DNA of 10,950 bases from Caldora sp. SIO3E6 (GTDB taxonomy: Bacteria; Cyanobacteriota; Cyanobacteriia; Cyanobacteriales; Coleofasciculaceae). The stretch lies in NCBI GenBank assembly GCA_010672185.1, contig JAAHHL010000014.1, positions 1-10,950 on the forward strand, given 5' to 3'. Position 1 is the first letter of the stretch. Every line of letters starts with the position of its first letter. Under the pieces are notes generated by a model that did no database searches, was not told where the DNA came from, and worked only from the letters and a program-made list of their open reading frames with translations. The position numbers and the translations under genes were made by a program. Positions 1-6,076 of this stretch are shown piece by piece.

Positions 1-109
1 CCCCAAGGTTACCCGGGTTGATGCCAGGTTTTTGAGCTAAGAGATGCAATTTCTTGGGATTTTTTGACTTGCTGCATGATTGAAAGACGAATCTGGTATG
101 GCTTCCACA

Positions 110-132
110 CTTATTCAGCAGACCCTAGGTAA
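110..132. repeat. 23-nt dispersed repeat, copy 1
   Basis: This stretch matches 4352-4374 at 20 of 23 positions, in the same orientation. The shared core reads CTTAT-CAGCA-ACCCTA-GTAA. Both copies are intergenic. Two matches this long are unlikely by chance, so it is probably a dispersed repeat family. The second copy runs directly into the MITE-like element at 4374. Confidence 0.5.
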
Positions 133-164
133 GGAAGAAACAAATCAAATGCTCTTCCCTCCTG

Positions 165-196
165 ACTCGGAGACTCGGAGACTCGGAGACTCGGTG
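165..196. repeat. 8-mer tandem array ACTCGGAG x4
   Basis: Three perfect ACTCGGAG units are followed by one variant, ACTCGGTG. The period is 8, unlike the heptamers elsewhere in the window. It is intergenic, 13 bp to the left of a heptamer array. Confidence 0.85.
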
Positions 197-209
197 TTGC
201 TTCAGAGCA

Positions 210-251
210 ATTAGCCATTAGCAATTAGCCATTAGCCATTAGCCATTAGCC
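210..251. repeat. Heptamer tandem array ATTAGCC x6
   Basis: Six units of ATTAGCC lie head to tail; the second is ATTAGCA. The reverse complement, rotated, is TGGCTAA, which fits the B-R-R-C-H-A-A consensus shared by the other heptamer arrays. It lies in the 3' flank of the minus-strand band-7 gene. Confidence 0.9.
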
Positions 252-359
252 AGAGTATTTCTTAGGAGCAAAACCTATCTTTAGAGTGAGAGCGATCGCT
301 AGAGTGAAGCTCTATTATTCTCTACCGGGTGCATCTTCTGTTCGTAAAAACCGTAGTGA

Positions 360-402
360 AGCATCTTGATCCCTAGAACTATAGACTTCGGAGCAAGATG
401 CT
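360..402. repeat. 9-bp inverted repeat downstream of the band-7 gene
   Basis: AGCATCTTG at 360-368 is exactly complementary to CAAGATGCT at 394-402, with a 25-nt loop. It lies 33 bp past the stop codon of the band-7 gene and could form a hairpin in its transcript. No T-run follows on either strand, so a classical intrinsic terminator is not supported. Confidence 0.35.
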
Positions 403-434
403 GCCACTACTGGCTCTGTCAGTTAAAGAGCAGA

Positions 435-1277
435 TTATTGATCAAGGTCACTCAAATTGAAGATGAATGGAACACTACTGTTAGAGTCACCACCCATAAC
501 TAAGACTTTGGGCATTTGGGCACCACCGTCTTTCCAGGCTTGGATTGCTTCCTTTTGGAGTACTAGTTCACCCCCTTGAGCTTTGAGAGTTTCGGCTAAT
601 AGTCTTTGAGCTTCGGCTTTACCTTTAGCGCGATTAACTTCTGCCTGAGCTTCTTGTTCAGCCTCTTGAGCTATATAGACGGCTCTTTGAGCACGTTGTT
701 CAGCGATTTGTTTCTCCTCAACTGCCTTAGAGAATTCTGGGGAGAAAGCGAGGTCAACTACGCTGGTATCTAGCACCATAATGCCATATTTTTCTAACCG
801 TGTATTCAAAGCATCATCAAAATCTTGCTTGAGTTCAGTCCTTTTGGTAATCGCTTCTTCTACTGTTCTTTTTGCCGCTGCAATCTTGAAAGATTCCTGA
901 GTCTGGGGGGCAACAATTTTCGAGACAATATTTTGTAAGGTTCCCTGGGTTCTTCTGATCTCAACTACCTCAGTGGGATCGAGGCGGAAGTTGATGGCGA
1001 AGCTAGCTGATAGATCCTGGAGATCCTTGGTGGAACTTTGGGCAGGGACTTCAAATTTTTGCACTGTCACATCATATATGTCCACTGTGGAAATCAGTGG
1101 AGGCTTGATGTGGAGACCCTCAAGCAAGGCTCCATCTCTGGCTTTACCCAAGATACTCAAGACTCCTGCTTGCCCGGGATTAATGACGACAAAGGAACTA
1201 AAGCTCAGAAGGATCACTAATGCTGCTAAGATTCCTCCAATGACTGATGTAAAGTTTTGTATATTCTGGTTCCTCAA
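435..1277 (-). CDS. Band-7/SPFH (prohibitin-like) membrane protein
   Basis: 280-residue protein. A hydrophobic anchor at about residues 10-32 is followed by a VINPGQAGVL-type entry into an SPFH/band-7 domain (about 30-200). An Ala/Glu/Gln-rich stretch follows (about 190-240, with EQRAQRAVYIAQEAEQEAQAE-like heptads) that should form a coiled coil. The tail, PKVLVMGGDSNSSVPFIFN, resembles cyanobacterial prohibitin homologues. Family members form large membrane-bound rings or microdomains and often protect or regulate membrane proteases; the partner here is unknown. The start is a TTG (1275-1277). It is supported by AAGGAG (minus strand, 1286-1291) placed 8 nt upstream and by the lack of an early in-frame ATG. 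The gene is divergent from the cyclase gene and stands alone. The family call is secure; the cellular role is inferred. Confidence 0.92.
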   Translation of the reverse strand: MRNQNIQNFTSVIGGILAALVILLSFSSFVVINPGQAGVLSILGKARDGALLEGLHIKPPLISTVDIYDVTVQKFEVPAQSSTKDLQDLSASFAINFRLDPTEVVEIRRTQGTLQNIVSKIVAPQTQESFKIAAAKRTVEEAITKRTELKQDFDDALNTRLEKYGIMVLDTSVVDLAFSPEFSKAVEEKQIAEQRAQRAVYIAQEAEQEAQAEVNRAKGKAEAQRLLAETLKAQGGELVLQKEAIQAWKDGGAQMPKVLVMGGDSNSSVPFIFNLSDLDQ

Positions 1278-1283
1278 GTCCTG

Positions 1284-1291
1284 CTCTCCTT
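1284..1291 (-). promoter_or_regulatory. Strong ribosome binding site deciding a TTG start
   Basis: Read on the minus strand this is AAGGAGAG, a near-perfect anti-16S match. AAGGAG ends 8 nt before the TTG at 1277-1275. It is the main evidence for the rare start codon of the band-7 gene. Confidence 0.7.
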
Positions 1292-1578
1292 GTAAAAAGT
1301 TAATAGTAACTTCTCCCAGCCTATCAAAAAGTAGGGATCATAAATTCAATGAAGAAGGGAACAAGAGATATTGTCCCAGAAAAAAGAGGCTTGCAAAATA
1401 AGTAAGTATAAATGATTTTTTAATTTTGAGGTAGTTTACTTAAAATAATAGTTTACAAGCTTCCTCCTTCTAGGGCGGCTTCTGATTTAGAGTTTATGCT
1501 AAAAAAGAATCATATCGAACCAGCGCAGTATTATTTTCTCCAAGTGCTAATCTTAACCTACGATCTTCCCGTAAAGTC

Positions 1579-1609
1579 ACAATCCCCGTTGCTTCAGCAC
1601 GAGGATTGT
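1579..1609. repeat. 11-bp hairpin upstream of the cyclase gene
   Basis: ACAATCCCCGT (1579-1589) pairs with ACGAGGATTGT (1599-1609), with one mismatch and a 9-nt loop, TGCTTCAGC. A TTG that could extend the cyclase frame (1606) lies in the 3' arm, which argues against its use as start. The shape (C-rich arm, GCTTCAGC-like loop, G-rich arm, then TTGTTTCAA) recalls the right-end hairpin of cyanobacterial IS200/IS605-family elements; that resemblance is from memory. Confidence 0.45.
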
Positions 1610-1656
1610 TTCAATCCAGTATACTCATTCACCCAGGCACTGTAAGCCAAACTGAA

Positions 1657-3186
1657 ATGAGCGATGAAAATTCCGATAAAAGTGTCATTGTCATTGTTGA
1701 TGACAACCCCACGAATCTGGGGGTTTTATTCGACTTTTTGCACGATTCTGGCTTTAAGGTCTTAGTAGCTCAGGATGGTGAGAGTGCCATCCAGAAAGTT
1801 GAATATGCCCATCCCGATCTGATTTTACTAGATGTGATGATGCCGGGAATCGACGGGTTTGAAACTTGTCGCCGCTTGAAAGCTAAGGCGTCAACTAAAG
1901 ATATCCCGGTGATCTTTATGACTGCCCTTTCTGAAACAGTGGACAAGGTCAAAAGTTTTGCTCTTGGTGCCGTGGACTATATTACCAAACCGGTGCAGCA
2001 GGAAGAAGTGATTGCCAGAGTCACAACTCACCTAAAAATCCAAAAGCTGCAAAAGACATTCCAAGAACAAAATTTGCAACTGCAAGAAGAAATTAAGGAG
2101 AGAAAGCGAACAGAAGAATCACTGCGACAAGCTGAGTTGAAATATCGCAGCATCTTTGAGAATGCTAGCGAAGGTATCTTCCAGGCAATACCGGCTGGAG
2201 GATATATCACCGCTAATCCTGCCCTAGCAAAGATTTTAGGCTACAGTTCTCCGAAAGAACTAATGAAGAAAATAACCAATATCAACCAGCAATTGTATGT
2301 AGATTCCAGTAGCCGAGAAGATCTAGCTACTCTTATGCAGAGGTATGATGTCCTGACTGATGTCGAGTCTCAAGTTTATCGCAAAAATGGTCGTACTATT
2401 TGGATTTCGGAGAATATACGTGCTGTTAAAGATGCTCAGGGCAATTTGCTTTACTACGAAGGCACGGTGGTTGATATTTCAGAACGGCGACAGACAGAAT
2501 TTGTGCTACGCCTAGCAAGGAAAAAAGCAGAACTCTTACTGCTTAACATCTTGCCCCAACCAATTGCAGAGCGCTTGAAACAAGATAAGGGCACGATTGC
2601 CGAGAACTTTGAAGAAGTAACGGTAATGTTTGCTGACTTGGTTAACTTTACCCACTTCTCAACCCAAACCTCTCCTAAGGAATTAGTGGAACTTCTCAAT
2701 CAAATTTTCTCAAAGTTTGACCGACTAGCCCAGCAACATGGTGTGGAGAAAATCAAGACGATTGGTGATGCCTATATGGCTGTCGCTGGTTTGCCGACAC
2801 CTAGTTCCAATCATGCCCAAGCGATCGCTCAAATGGCGCTGGATATGCAACAAGCAATCACTGAATTCAACGCCGACACTGGTAACAATTTTAGCCTCAG
2901 AATTGGCATCAATAGCGGTCCGGTGGTTGCTGGGGTAATTGGCATCAGAAAATTCAGCTATGACCTGTGGGGTGATACGGTAAATACCGCCAGCCGCATG
3001 GAGTCCCACGGTATACCAGGTTACACTCAAGTTACATCTGTCACTTATGAGCTCCTAAAAGATCAATATCTATTTGATAAGCGTGGTTCTATTGAAATCA
3101 AGGGCAAAGGACAAATGACTACTTATCTCCTCAAGGGAGCCAAAGAGCAAGCTGTGATTGGCAGCAGGGAGCAGGAAGTGGGGTAG
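1657..3186 (+). CDS. Response-regulator adenylate cyclase (REC-PAS-class III cyclase)
   Basis: Predicted to make cAMP from ATP under control of a receiver and a PAS domain. Residues are numbered from the upstream TTG at 1606. REC spans about 27-145, with acidic pair D32/D33, phospho-acceptor D76 in LLDVMMPG, T106 and K128. A helical linker, about 140-175 (QEQNLQLQEEIKERKRTEES), precedes PAS/PAC at about 178-296, ending VDISERR. The class III cyclase is at about 315-515. Metal-binding D344 (FADLVNFT) and D388 (GDAYM), adenine-selecting K384 and D453 (YDLWGD), and transition-state N460 and R464 (VNTASRM) are all present. The K/D pair marks an adenylate, not guanylate, cyclase. No membrane segment is seen, so it should be cytosolic. 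I prefer the ATG at 1657 (509 aa), since the TTG lies in a hairpin. The stop abuts a heptamer array. The cognate kinase is not in the window. Confidence 0.93.
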   Translation: MSDENSDKSVIVIVDDNPTNLGVLFDFLHDSGFKVLVAQDGESAIQKVEYAHPDLILLDVMMPGIDGFETCRRLKAKASTKDIPVIFMTALSETVDKVKSFALGAVDYITKPVQQEEVIARVTTHLKIQKLQKTFQEQNLQLQEEIKERKRTEESLRQAELKYRSIFENASEGIFQAIPAGGYITANPALAKILGYSSPKELMKKITNINQQLYVDSSSREDLATLMQRYDVLTDVESQVYRKNGRTIWISENIRAVKDAQGNLLYYEGTVVDISERRQTEFVLRLARKKAELLLLNILPQPIAERLKQDKGTIAENFEEVTVMFADLVNFTHFSTQTSPKELVELLNQIFSKFDRLAQQHGVEKIKTIGDAYMAVAGLPTPSSNHAQAIAQMALDMQQAITEFNADTGNNFSLRIGINSGPVVAGVIGIRKFSYDLWGDTVNTASRMESHGIPGYTQVTSVTYELLKDQYLFDKRGSIEIKGKGQMTTYLLKGAKEQAVIGSREQEVG

Positions 3187-3235
3187 TTTGTCCTTTGTCC
3201 TTTGTCCTTTGTCCTTTGTCCTTTGTCCTTTGTTG
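3187..3235. repeat. Heptamer tandem array TTTGTCC x6 plus one variant
   Basis: Six perfect TTTGTCC units (3187-3228) and one TTTGTTG begin at the base right after the cyclase stop codon TAG (3184-3186). The reverse complement rotates to GGACAAA, a member of the B-R-R-C-H-A-A family. It lies in the convergent gap between the cyclase gene and the gene at 3407-4069. Confidence 0.95.
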
Positions 3236-3310
3236 TTTGTACCAATGGATATCTCCACGAAAGAAGCTGAAAGCCTTATGGAAGGTGGATCAATATCGAG
3301 TTTTTGGAGA

Positions 3311-3401
3311 TGACCAATGACCAATGACCAATGACCAATGACCAATGACCAATGACCAATGACCAATGACCAATAACCAATGACTAATGACCAATAACAA
3401 A
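3311..3401. repeat. Heptamer tandem array TGACCAA x9 with degenerate tail
   Basis: Nine perfect TGACCAA units (3311-3373) are followed by TAACCAA, TGACTAA, TGACCAA and TAACAAA. The array ends 5 bp before the stop codon of the minus-strand gene at 3407. About 75 bp of non-repeat DNA (3236-3310) separates it from the TTTGTCC array, whose units are complementary to these at five of seven positions. Confidence 0.95.
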
Positions 3402-3406
3402 GAAAA

Positions 3407-4069
3407 TTACTCGTAGTCCAAATGTTCTACCTGTCTGCTATCGAGATGAGTAGGGATAAATTCAGGGCGACGCCTAGGTACTGTCGAAGGTGGCAGAGCA
3501 GTATATGGGTGCTGAACTACATAGGTTGTACGAGGTGGACGTTGTTGTTTCGACAGCAAAGCTAAAGCAGAGATCACCACAATACCACCACTAACAGTAA
3601 CTGCCATACCTCCTAGTCCCCAAACTAACCCCGGAAGGATGGAATTGTCCCTCTCCTGATTTGATTCCAAAGTTGGAGCAACTACTGGGGCATTTCCTAT
3701 TGGTGAGGGTAAATTATTGATGTCAGCCTGTGCCGTCAGGTTATCAATGAGCAACTGCTGATTTTGCATTTGAGCTTTGAGCTGCTCAATTTCAGTTGTT
3801 TGCCTCTCCAGTACAGCCGTAACTTGTTCAGGATTTAGTAGCCGGTTTTGTCCAAAAGCATCTGAACCCGGTGAAGCAGGAGTTGGGAATGACGGCGTTG
3901 TTAGGTATGGATTAGAAGTATCGTAGGGATTGGTATTAGTCTGTGGGATGGGCAGTGAGCGGGCATTAGGCAGCTGCATTGCCCCCGTATTGTCTCCTCC
4001 CTTCAGTACAAACAAGGCAGCTACTCCAGCTAGCGCTGCTCCTGTTAAAAACGCCATACTATCACTCAT
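3407..4069 (-). CDS. Unrecognised protein with two membrane segments and a coiled coil
   Basis: I do not recognise a named family. From the ATG at 4069 the protein has 220 residues. A short hydrophobic segment (about 5-22, AFLTGAALAGVAALFVL) is followed by a Pro/Asn/Thr-rich linker (about 28-75, with NPYDTSNPYLTTPSFPTP). A helical stretch at about 80-115 (EQLKAQMQNQQLLIDNL) is likely a coiled coil. A second hydrophobic segment at about 148-172 is rich in Gly and Val. A basic, Pro-rich tail has PRRRPEF and ends HLDYE. This suggests a bitopic or hairpin membrane protein that oligomerises or holds partners. A GTG at 4072 would add one residue; I choose ATG because GAGAGG lies 8 nt upstream on that strand. 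It is a single gene, convergent with the cyclase gene, and its role is unknown. Confidence 0.75.
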   Translation of the reverse strand: MSDSMAFLTGAALAGVAALFVLKGGDNTGAMQLPNARSLPIPQTNTNPYDTSNPYLTTPSFPTPASPGSDAFGQNRLLNPEQVTAVLERQTTEIEQLKAQMQNQQLLIDNLTAQADINNLPSPIGNAPVVAPTLESNQERDNSILPGLVWGLGGMAVTVSGGIVVISALALLSKQQRPPRTTYVVQHPYTALPPSTVPRRRPEFIPTHLDSRQVEHLDYE

Positions 4070-4280
4070 CACTCTTGCCTCTCAACTGGAACTGAACCAA
4101 AAATAATTCTAACTTATGCACTCTGATCTTTAGGTTAGGTGGTCTAAAAGACACGCTCCTTAAAGATATGGAACGGGGCTTGTTGCCGTTTCAGCTAAGC
4201 TGCTCACTATTATATTGGTCAATGCTGGAAATAAGCTAGTTAGGATTGAAGAAACTTGACGCTGGGTGAGGGAAGAAAGG

Positions 4281-4316
4281 TGTGGGGAGTGTGGGGAGTG
4301 TGGGGAGTGTGGGGAG
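4281..4316. repeat. 9-mer tandem array TGTGGGGAG x4
   Basis: Four perfect copies of TGTGGGGAG. The G-runs (four GGGG tracts at 9-nt spacing) could in principle form a G-quadruplex on the plus strand. It does not fit the heptamer family. Confidence 0.9.
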
Positions 4317-4351
4317 ATAGAGATACAAAAGATAACTTAAGGAAACCCTAA

Positions 4352-4374
4352 CTTATACAGCAAACCCTAAGTAA
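4352..4374. repeat. 23-nt dispersed repeat, copy 2
   Basis: Matches 110-132 at 20 of 23 positions, same orientation. A short local repeat, AAACCCTAA, also occurs at 4343-4351 and 4362-4370. The copy ends where the inverted repeat of the MITE-like element begins. Confidence 0.5.
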
Positions 4375-4493
4375 TACCAAATCCGGTATCGATATACCCG
4401 CTATGCCCACATTGTAGAGACGTTTCATGAAACGTCTCAGAGCAAGATTTCACGGTTTGCTCAAAACGGCTCTATTGTAACCGGATTTGGTAT
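4374..4493. mobile_element. MITE-like element with 14-bp terminal inverted repeats
   Basis: ATACCAAATCCGGT (4374-4387) and ACCGGATTTGGTAT (4480-4493) are perfect inverted repeats bounding 120 bp. Inside is a perfect 22-nt palindrome at 4417-4438 (half GAGACGTTTCA) and a small hairpin, GAGCAA/TTGCTC (4440-4462). No reading frame is present. Non-coding elements with these ends are, as I recall, common in cyanobacterial genomes. A second TTTGGTATAA end motif at 4545-4554 repeats the right end (4486-4495), suggesting an abutting remnant. Confidence 0.7.
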
Positions 4494-4709
4494 AATTAGC
4501 CGCTTATCCCGGCATCTCTACGAGAAATTACGTAAAGAATTGAGTTTGGTATAACATCTCATCTTCACGGAGCAGATCGCTGCTTTAAGTTGATAACCAC
4601 TCAGGAATAGTGTTTTGGGCTACCAAGAAGAGGTTTCACCGAAAGCAGCACCGAAGCGCATTCCTTTTAGGTATGGGAGGGATAACTGCCCGCCGCGAAA
4701 GTCATGGGT

Positions 4710-4744
4710 ACAAACAACAAACGACAAACAACAAACGACAAACA
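4710..4744. repeat. Heptamer tandem array ACAAACA/ACAAACG x5
   Basis: Five units in which ACAAACA and ACAAACG alternate strictly. Rotated, the units are CAACAAA and CGACAAA, both members of the B-R-R-C-H-A-A family and closest to the 6991-7074 array. It lies about 135 bp upstream of the GTPase start. Confidence 0.85.
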
Positions 4745-4879
4745 ACAACATCCCTAGAAAGAACTATTACTTTAATTTTAAGTTAGTGCTATTATCCTAA
4801 TTTTGGGTAATCAGATACTGGGCAAGGGCATTGTTTGGTTGATCACTTCTCTTGGTGAAACTTCAATTAATAATTACAA

Positions 4880-5413
4880 ATGACTTCAATAATATCTCGA
4901 AAAATTTGTCTTCTTGGCGACTTTAGTGTCGGCAAAACTAGTTTAATTCGCCGCTTTGTAGAGCGTCAGTTTAGCGACAAATATCTGTCAACAGTAGGAG
5001 TGAAAATTTCTCGTAAGACTGTTAATCTTAAATCAAGGTCGCACCAGAATTCAATGAGTATACAGATGATGATCTGGGATTTAGAAGGCAATACCAAATT
5101 TAAAGCCATCACCCCAACTTACATGCAGGGAGCTCGTAGTGCAGTGATTGTGGGAGACCTTACCCGCAAAGCAACTATTGAGCATATTCCGGATCACATT
5201 CAATCTTTTTTGTCGGTTAACTCCAAGGGATTTATCATTGTCGCTTTGAATAAATCTGATTTAATTGCTCAGGATGAACTAGCAGAAATTAGTAATTTTC
5301 CTCGATTTAATAGCCATGATCAAGTAATTGGCACTTATCTAACTTCTGCCAAAACTGGAGTATCTGTAGATCAAGTTTTTTCTAAGTTGGCTTTTAAAAT
5401 GATTCAACTATAG
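4880..5413 (+). CDS. Rab/Ras-like small GTPase
   Basis: 177 residues, a single GTPase domain. G1 P-loop: GDFSVGKTS (13-21). G2: T38 in STVGVK. G3: WDLEGN (66-71). G4: NKSD (124-127). G5: TSAK (155-158). All guanine- and Mg-binding motifs are present. The residue after the G3 glycine is N71, where Ras/Rab proteins carry the catalytic Gln, so intrinsic hydrolysis may be slow or need a GAP that supplies the residue. There is no C-terminal Cys motif for prenylation and no membrane segment, so it should be cytosolic. It starts a compact cluster: the next gene begins 7 nt after its stop. Prokaryotic Rab-like GTPases (the MglA and Rup-type groups) act in polarity, motility and signalling; the role here is inferred only from family. 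The start ATG has no clear Shine-Dalgarno sequence. Confidence 0.9.
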   Translation: MTSIISRKICLLGDFSVGKTSLIRRFVERQFSDKYLSTVGVKISRKTVNLKSRSHQNSMSIQMMIWDLEGNTKFKAITPTYMQGARSAVIVGDLTRKATIEHIPDHIQSFLSVNSKGFIIVALNKSDLIAQDELAEISNFPRFNSHDQVIGTYLTSAKTGVSVDQVFSKLAFKMIQL

Positions 5414-5420
5414 AAGAGAA

Positions 5421-6065
5421 ATGCAACAACCTATACCGAAACAATCTCCGCCAAATTGGCTGGAAAACAGATGCCCAAGCTGCCTATTCATGCAATTGGA
5501 AGGAGAACTTGTTCAACCAGACCAGATTGACCTTTACTTAACTATCAACTTTGATGTACAGTGTGAGTCCTTACCCCAAGGAAGCATGGTCTTTGGCCTA
5601 AAAGGTGGAAAACTTCAGCTCAGGCTAGAAAATGGTAAGATCCACCATCAATTCCGGGAATTAACTGGTTCATTTACCCTCGTCCCACAGCAAGAAGGAC
5701 AACAATTGGTTACCTGTCAGGTAAGGACTCACGGTTCCCAGAAATATCCAGCCTGGGATTTTGCAGTAGACTCAGAACAACCAGTTTTGCAAGGTTTACT
5801 CAAGAAAACCAAGTTAGCTACCCTAGATGCGATCGCTTTTCCCTGCTCTGTAGAAGCTACCTTTGATGTTTCCCTGCAAAATATTTATTTGACTGAGGTT
5901 CAAGGACTTTGGCCAGCTAACCTGAGCACCAATCAACTAGCAATTTTAGAAAGAGGCATTGCACAAGTGTTGAGCAAAAGAAAGTTAAAACCTTATCTAA
6001 GTCGGATAGAATTACAATTTGACAATAAAGAAATAGTTGAAGGGTATCTAACCAATAACCAATAA
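5421..6065 (+). CDS. Unrecognised beta-rich protein in the GTPase cluster
   Basis: 214 residues with no family I can name. No signal peptide or membrane segment is visible. Residues about 18-110 are rich in alternating hydrophobic residues (IDLYLTINFDVQC, KLQLRLENGKIHHQF), as in a beta-sandwich. A CPSC motif (18-21) lies near the N-terminus, a possible metal or disulfide pair. The C-terminal third has a helix (NQLAILERGIAQVLSKRKL) before a final strand. The start lies 7 nt after the GTPase stop, with a weak GAAGAG just upstream, so the two are very likely co-transcribed. This protein may be the effector or regulator of the GTPase, by position only. The last five codons (LTNNQ) and the stop codon are made of heptamer repeat units, so the true ancestral C-terminus may have been altered. 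Confidence 0.8.
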   Translation: MQQPIPKQSPPNWLENRCPSCLFMQLEGELVQPDQIDLYLTINFDVQCESLPQGSMVFGLKGGKLQLRLENGKIHHQFRELTGSFTLVPQQEGQQLVTCQVRTHGSQKYPAWDFAVDSEQPVLQGLLKKTKLATLDAIAFPCSVEATFDVSLQNIYLTEVQGLWPANLSTNQLAILERGIAQVLSKRKLKPYLSRIELQFDNKEIVEGYLTNNQ

Positions 6066-6076
6066 TCAACAACCAA
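6049..6076. repeat. Short heptamer array forming a stop codon and a start codon
   Basis: Units are TAACCAA, TAACCAA, TAATCAA, CAACCAA, then TGACTGG (degenerate). The first two encode the C-terminus of the 5421-6065 gene, the third supplies its stop TAA (6063-6065), and the junction after the fourth supplies the ATG (6076-6078) of the next gene. Confidence 0.8.

Larger units (their letters stand above)
1..434. other. Gene-free, repeat-rich region
   Basis: I see no supportable coding region here. It holds an 8-mer array (165-196), a heptamer array (210-251), a HIP1 octamer at 292-299, one copy of a 23-nt dispersed repeat (110-132, second copy at 4352-4374) and a 9-bp inverted repeat at 360-402. 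It lies downstream of the minus-strand band-7 gene, so it is that gene's 3' flank. The gene to the left is outside the window. Confidence 0.7.
1278..1656. other. Divergent intergenic region between the band-7 and cyclase genes
   Basis: This gap must hold the promoters of both divergent genes, but I cannot fix a -35/-10 pair with confidence. AT-rich DNA runs from about 1380 to 1450. A C/G-rich, weakly self-complementary stretch lies near 1458-1485 and a good hairpin at 1579-1609. Both resemble the ends of IS200/IS605-type elements, but no transposase reading frame remains. Confidence 0.5.
4070..4879. other. Long divergent intergenic region
   Basis: This 810 bp stretch holds no gene I can support. 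It contains a 9-mer array (4281-4316), the second copy of a 23-nt repeat (4352-4374), a MITE-like element (4374-4493) with a related fragment just after it (to 4554), and a heptamer array (4710-4744). Promoters for both divergent genes must lie here. The 130 bp before the GTPase start (4880) are AT-rich and free of repeats, the likeliest place for that promoter. I see no clear -10/-35 pair and no strong ribosome binding site before 4880. Confidence 0.6.

Noticed and set aside
973..1401. 142-residue plus-strand open frame antisense to the band-7 gene
   Set aside because: The minus-strand protein is a clear family member with a strong ribosome binding site; this is a shadow frame.
1606..1656. 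TTG at 1606 as the cyclase start (17 extra residues)
   Set aside because: The TTG lies in the arm of a hairpin with GAGGA directly against it, too close to work as a ribosome binding site, and the extra residues do not resemble a receiver N-terminus. The ATG at 1657 is preferred, though it also lacks a strong site.
3187..3401. Tandem arrays as a CRISPR
   Set aside because: Units are 7 nt with no unique spacers, and no cas gene is present.
4615..4800. 61-residue plus-strand open frame in the long intergenic region
   Set aside because: It runs through the heptamer array, has no ribosome binding site and no recognisable similarity; chance frame.
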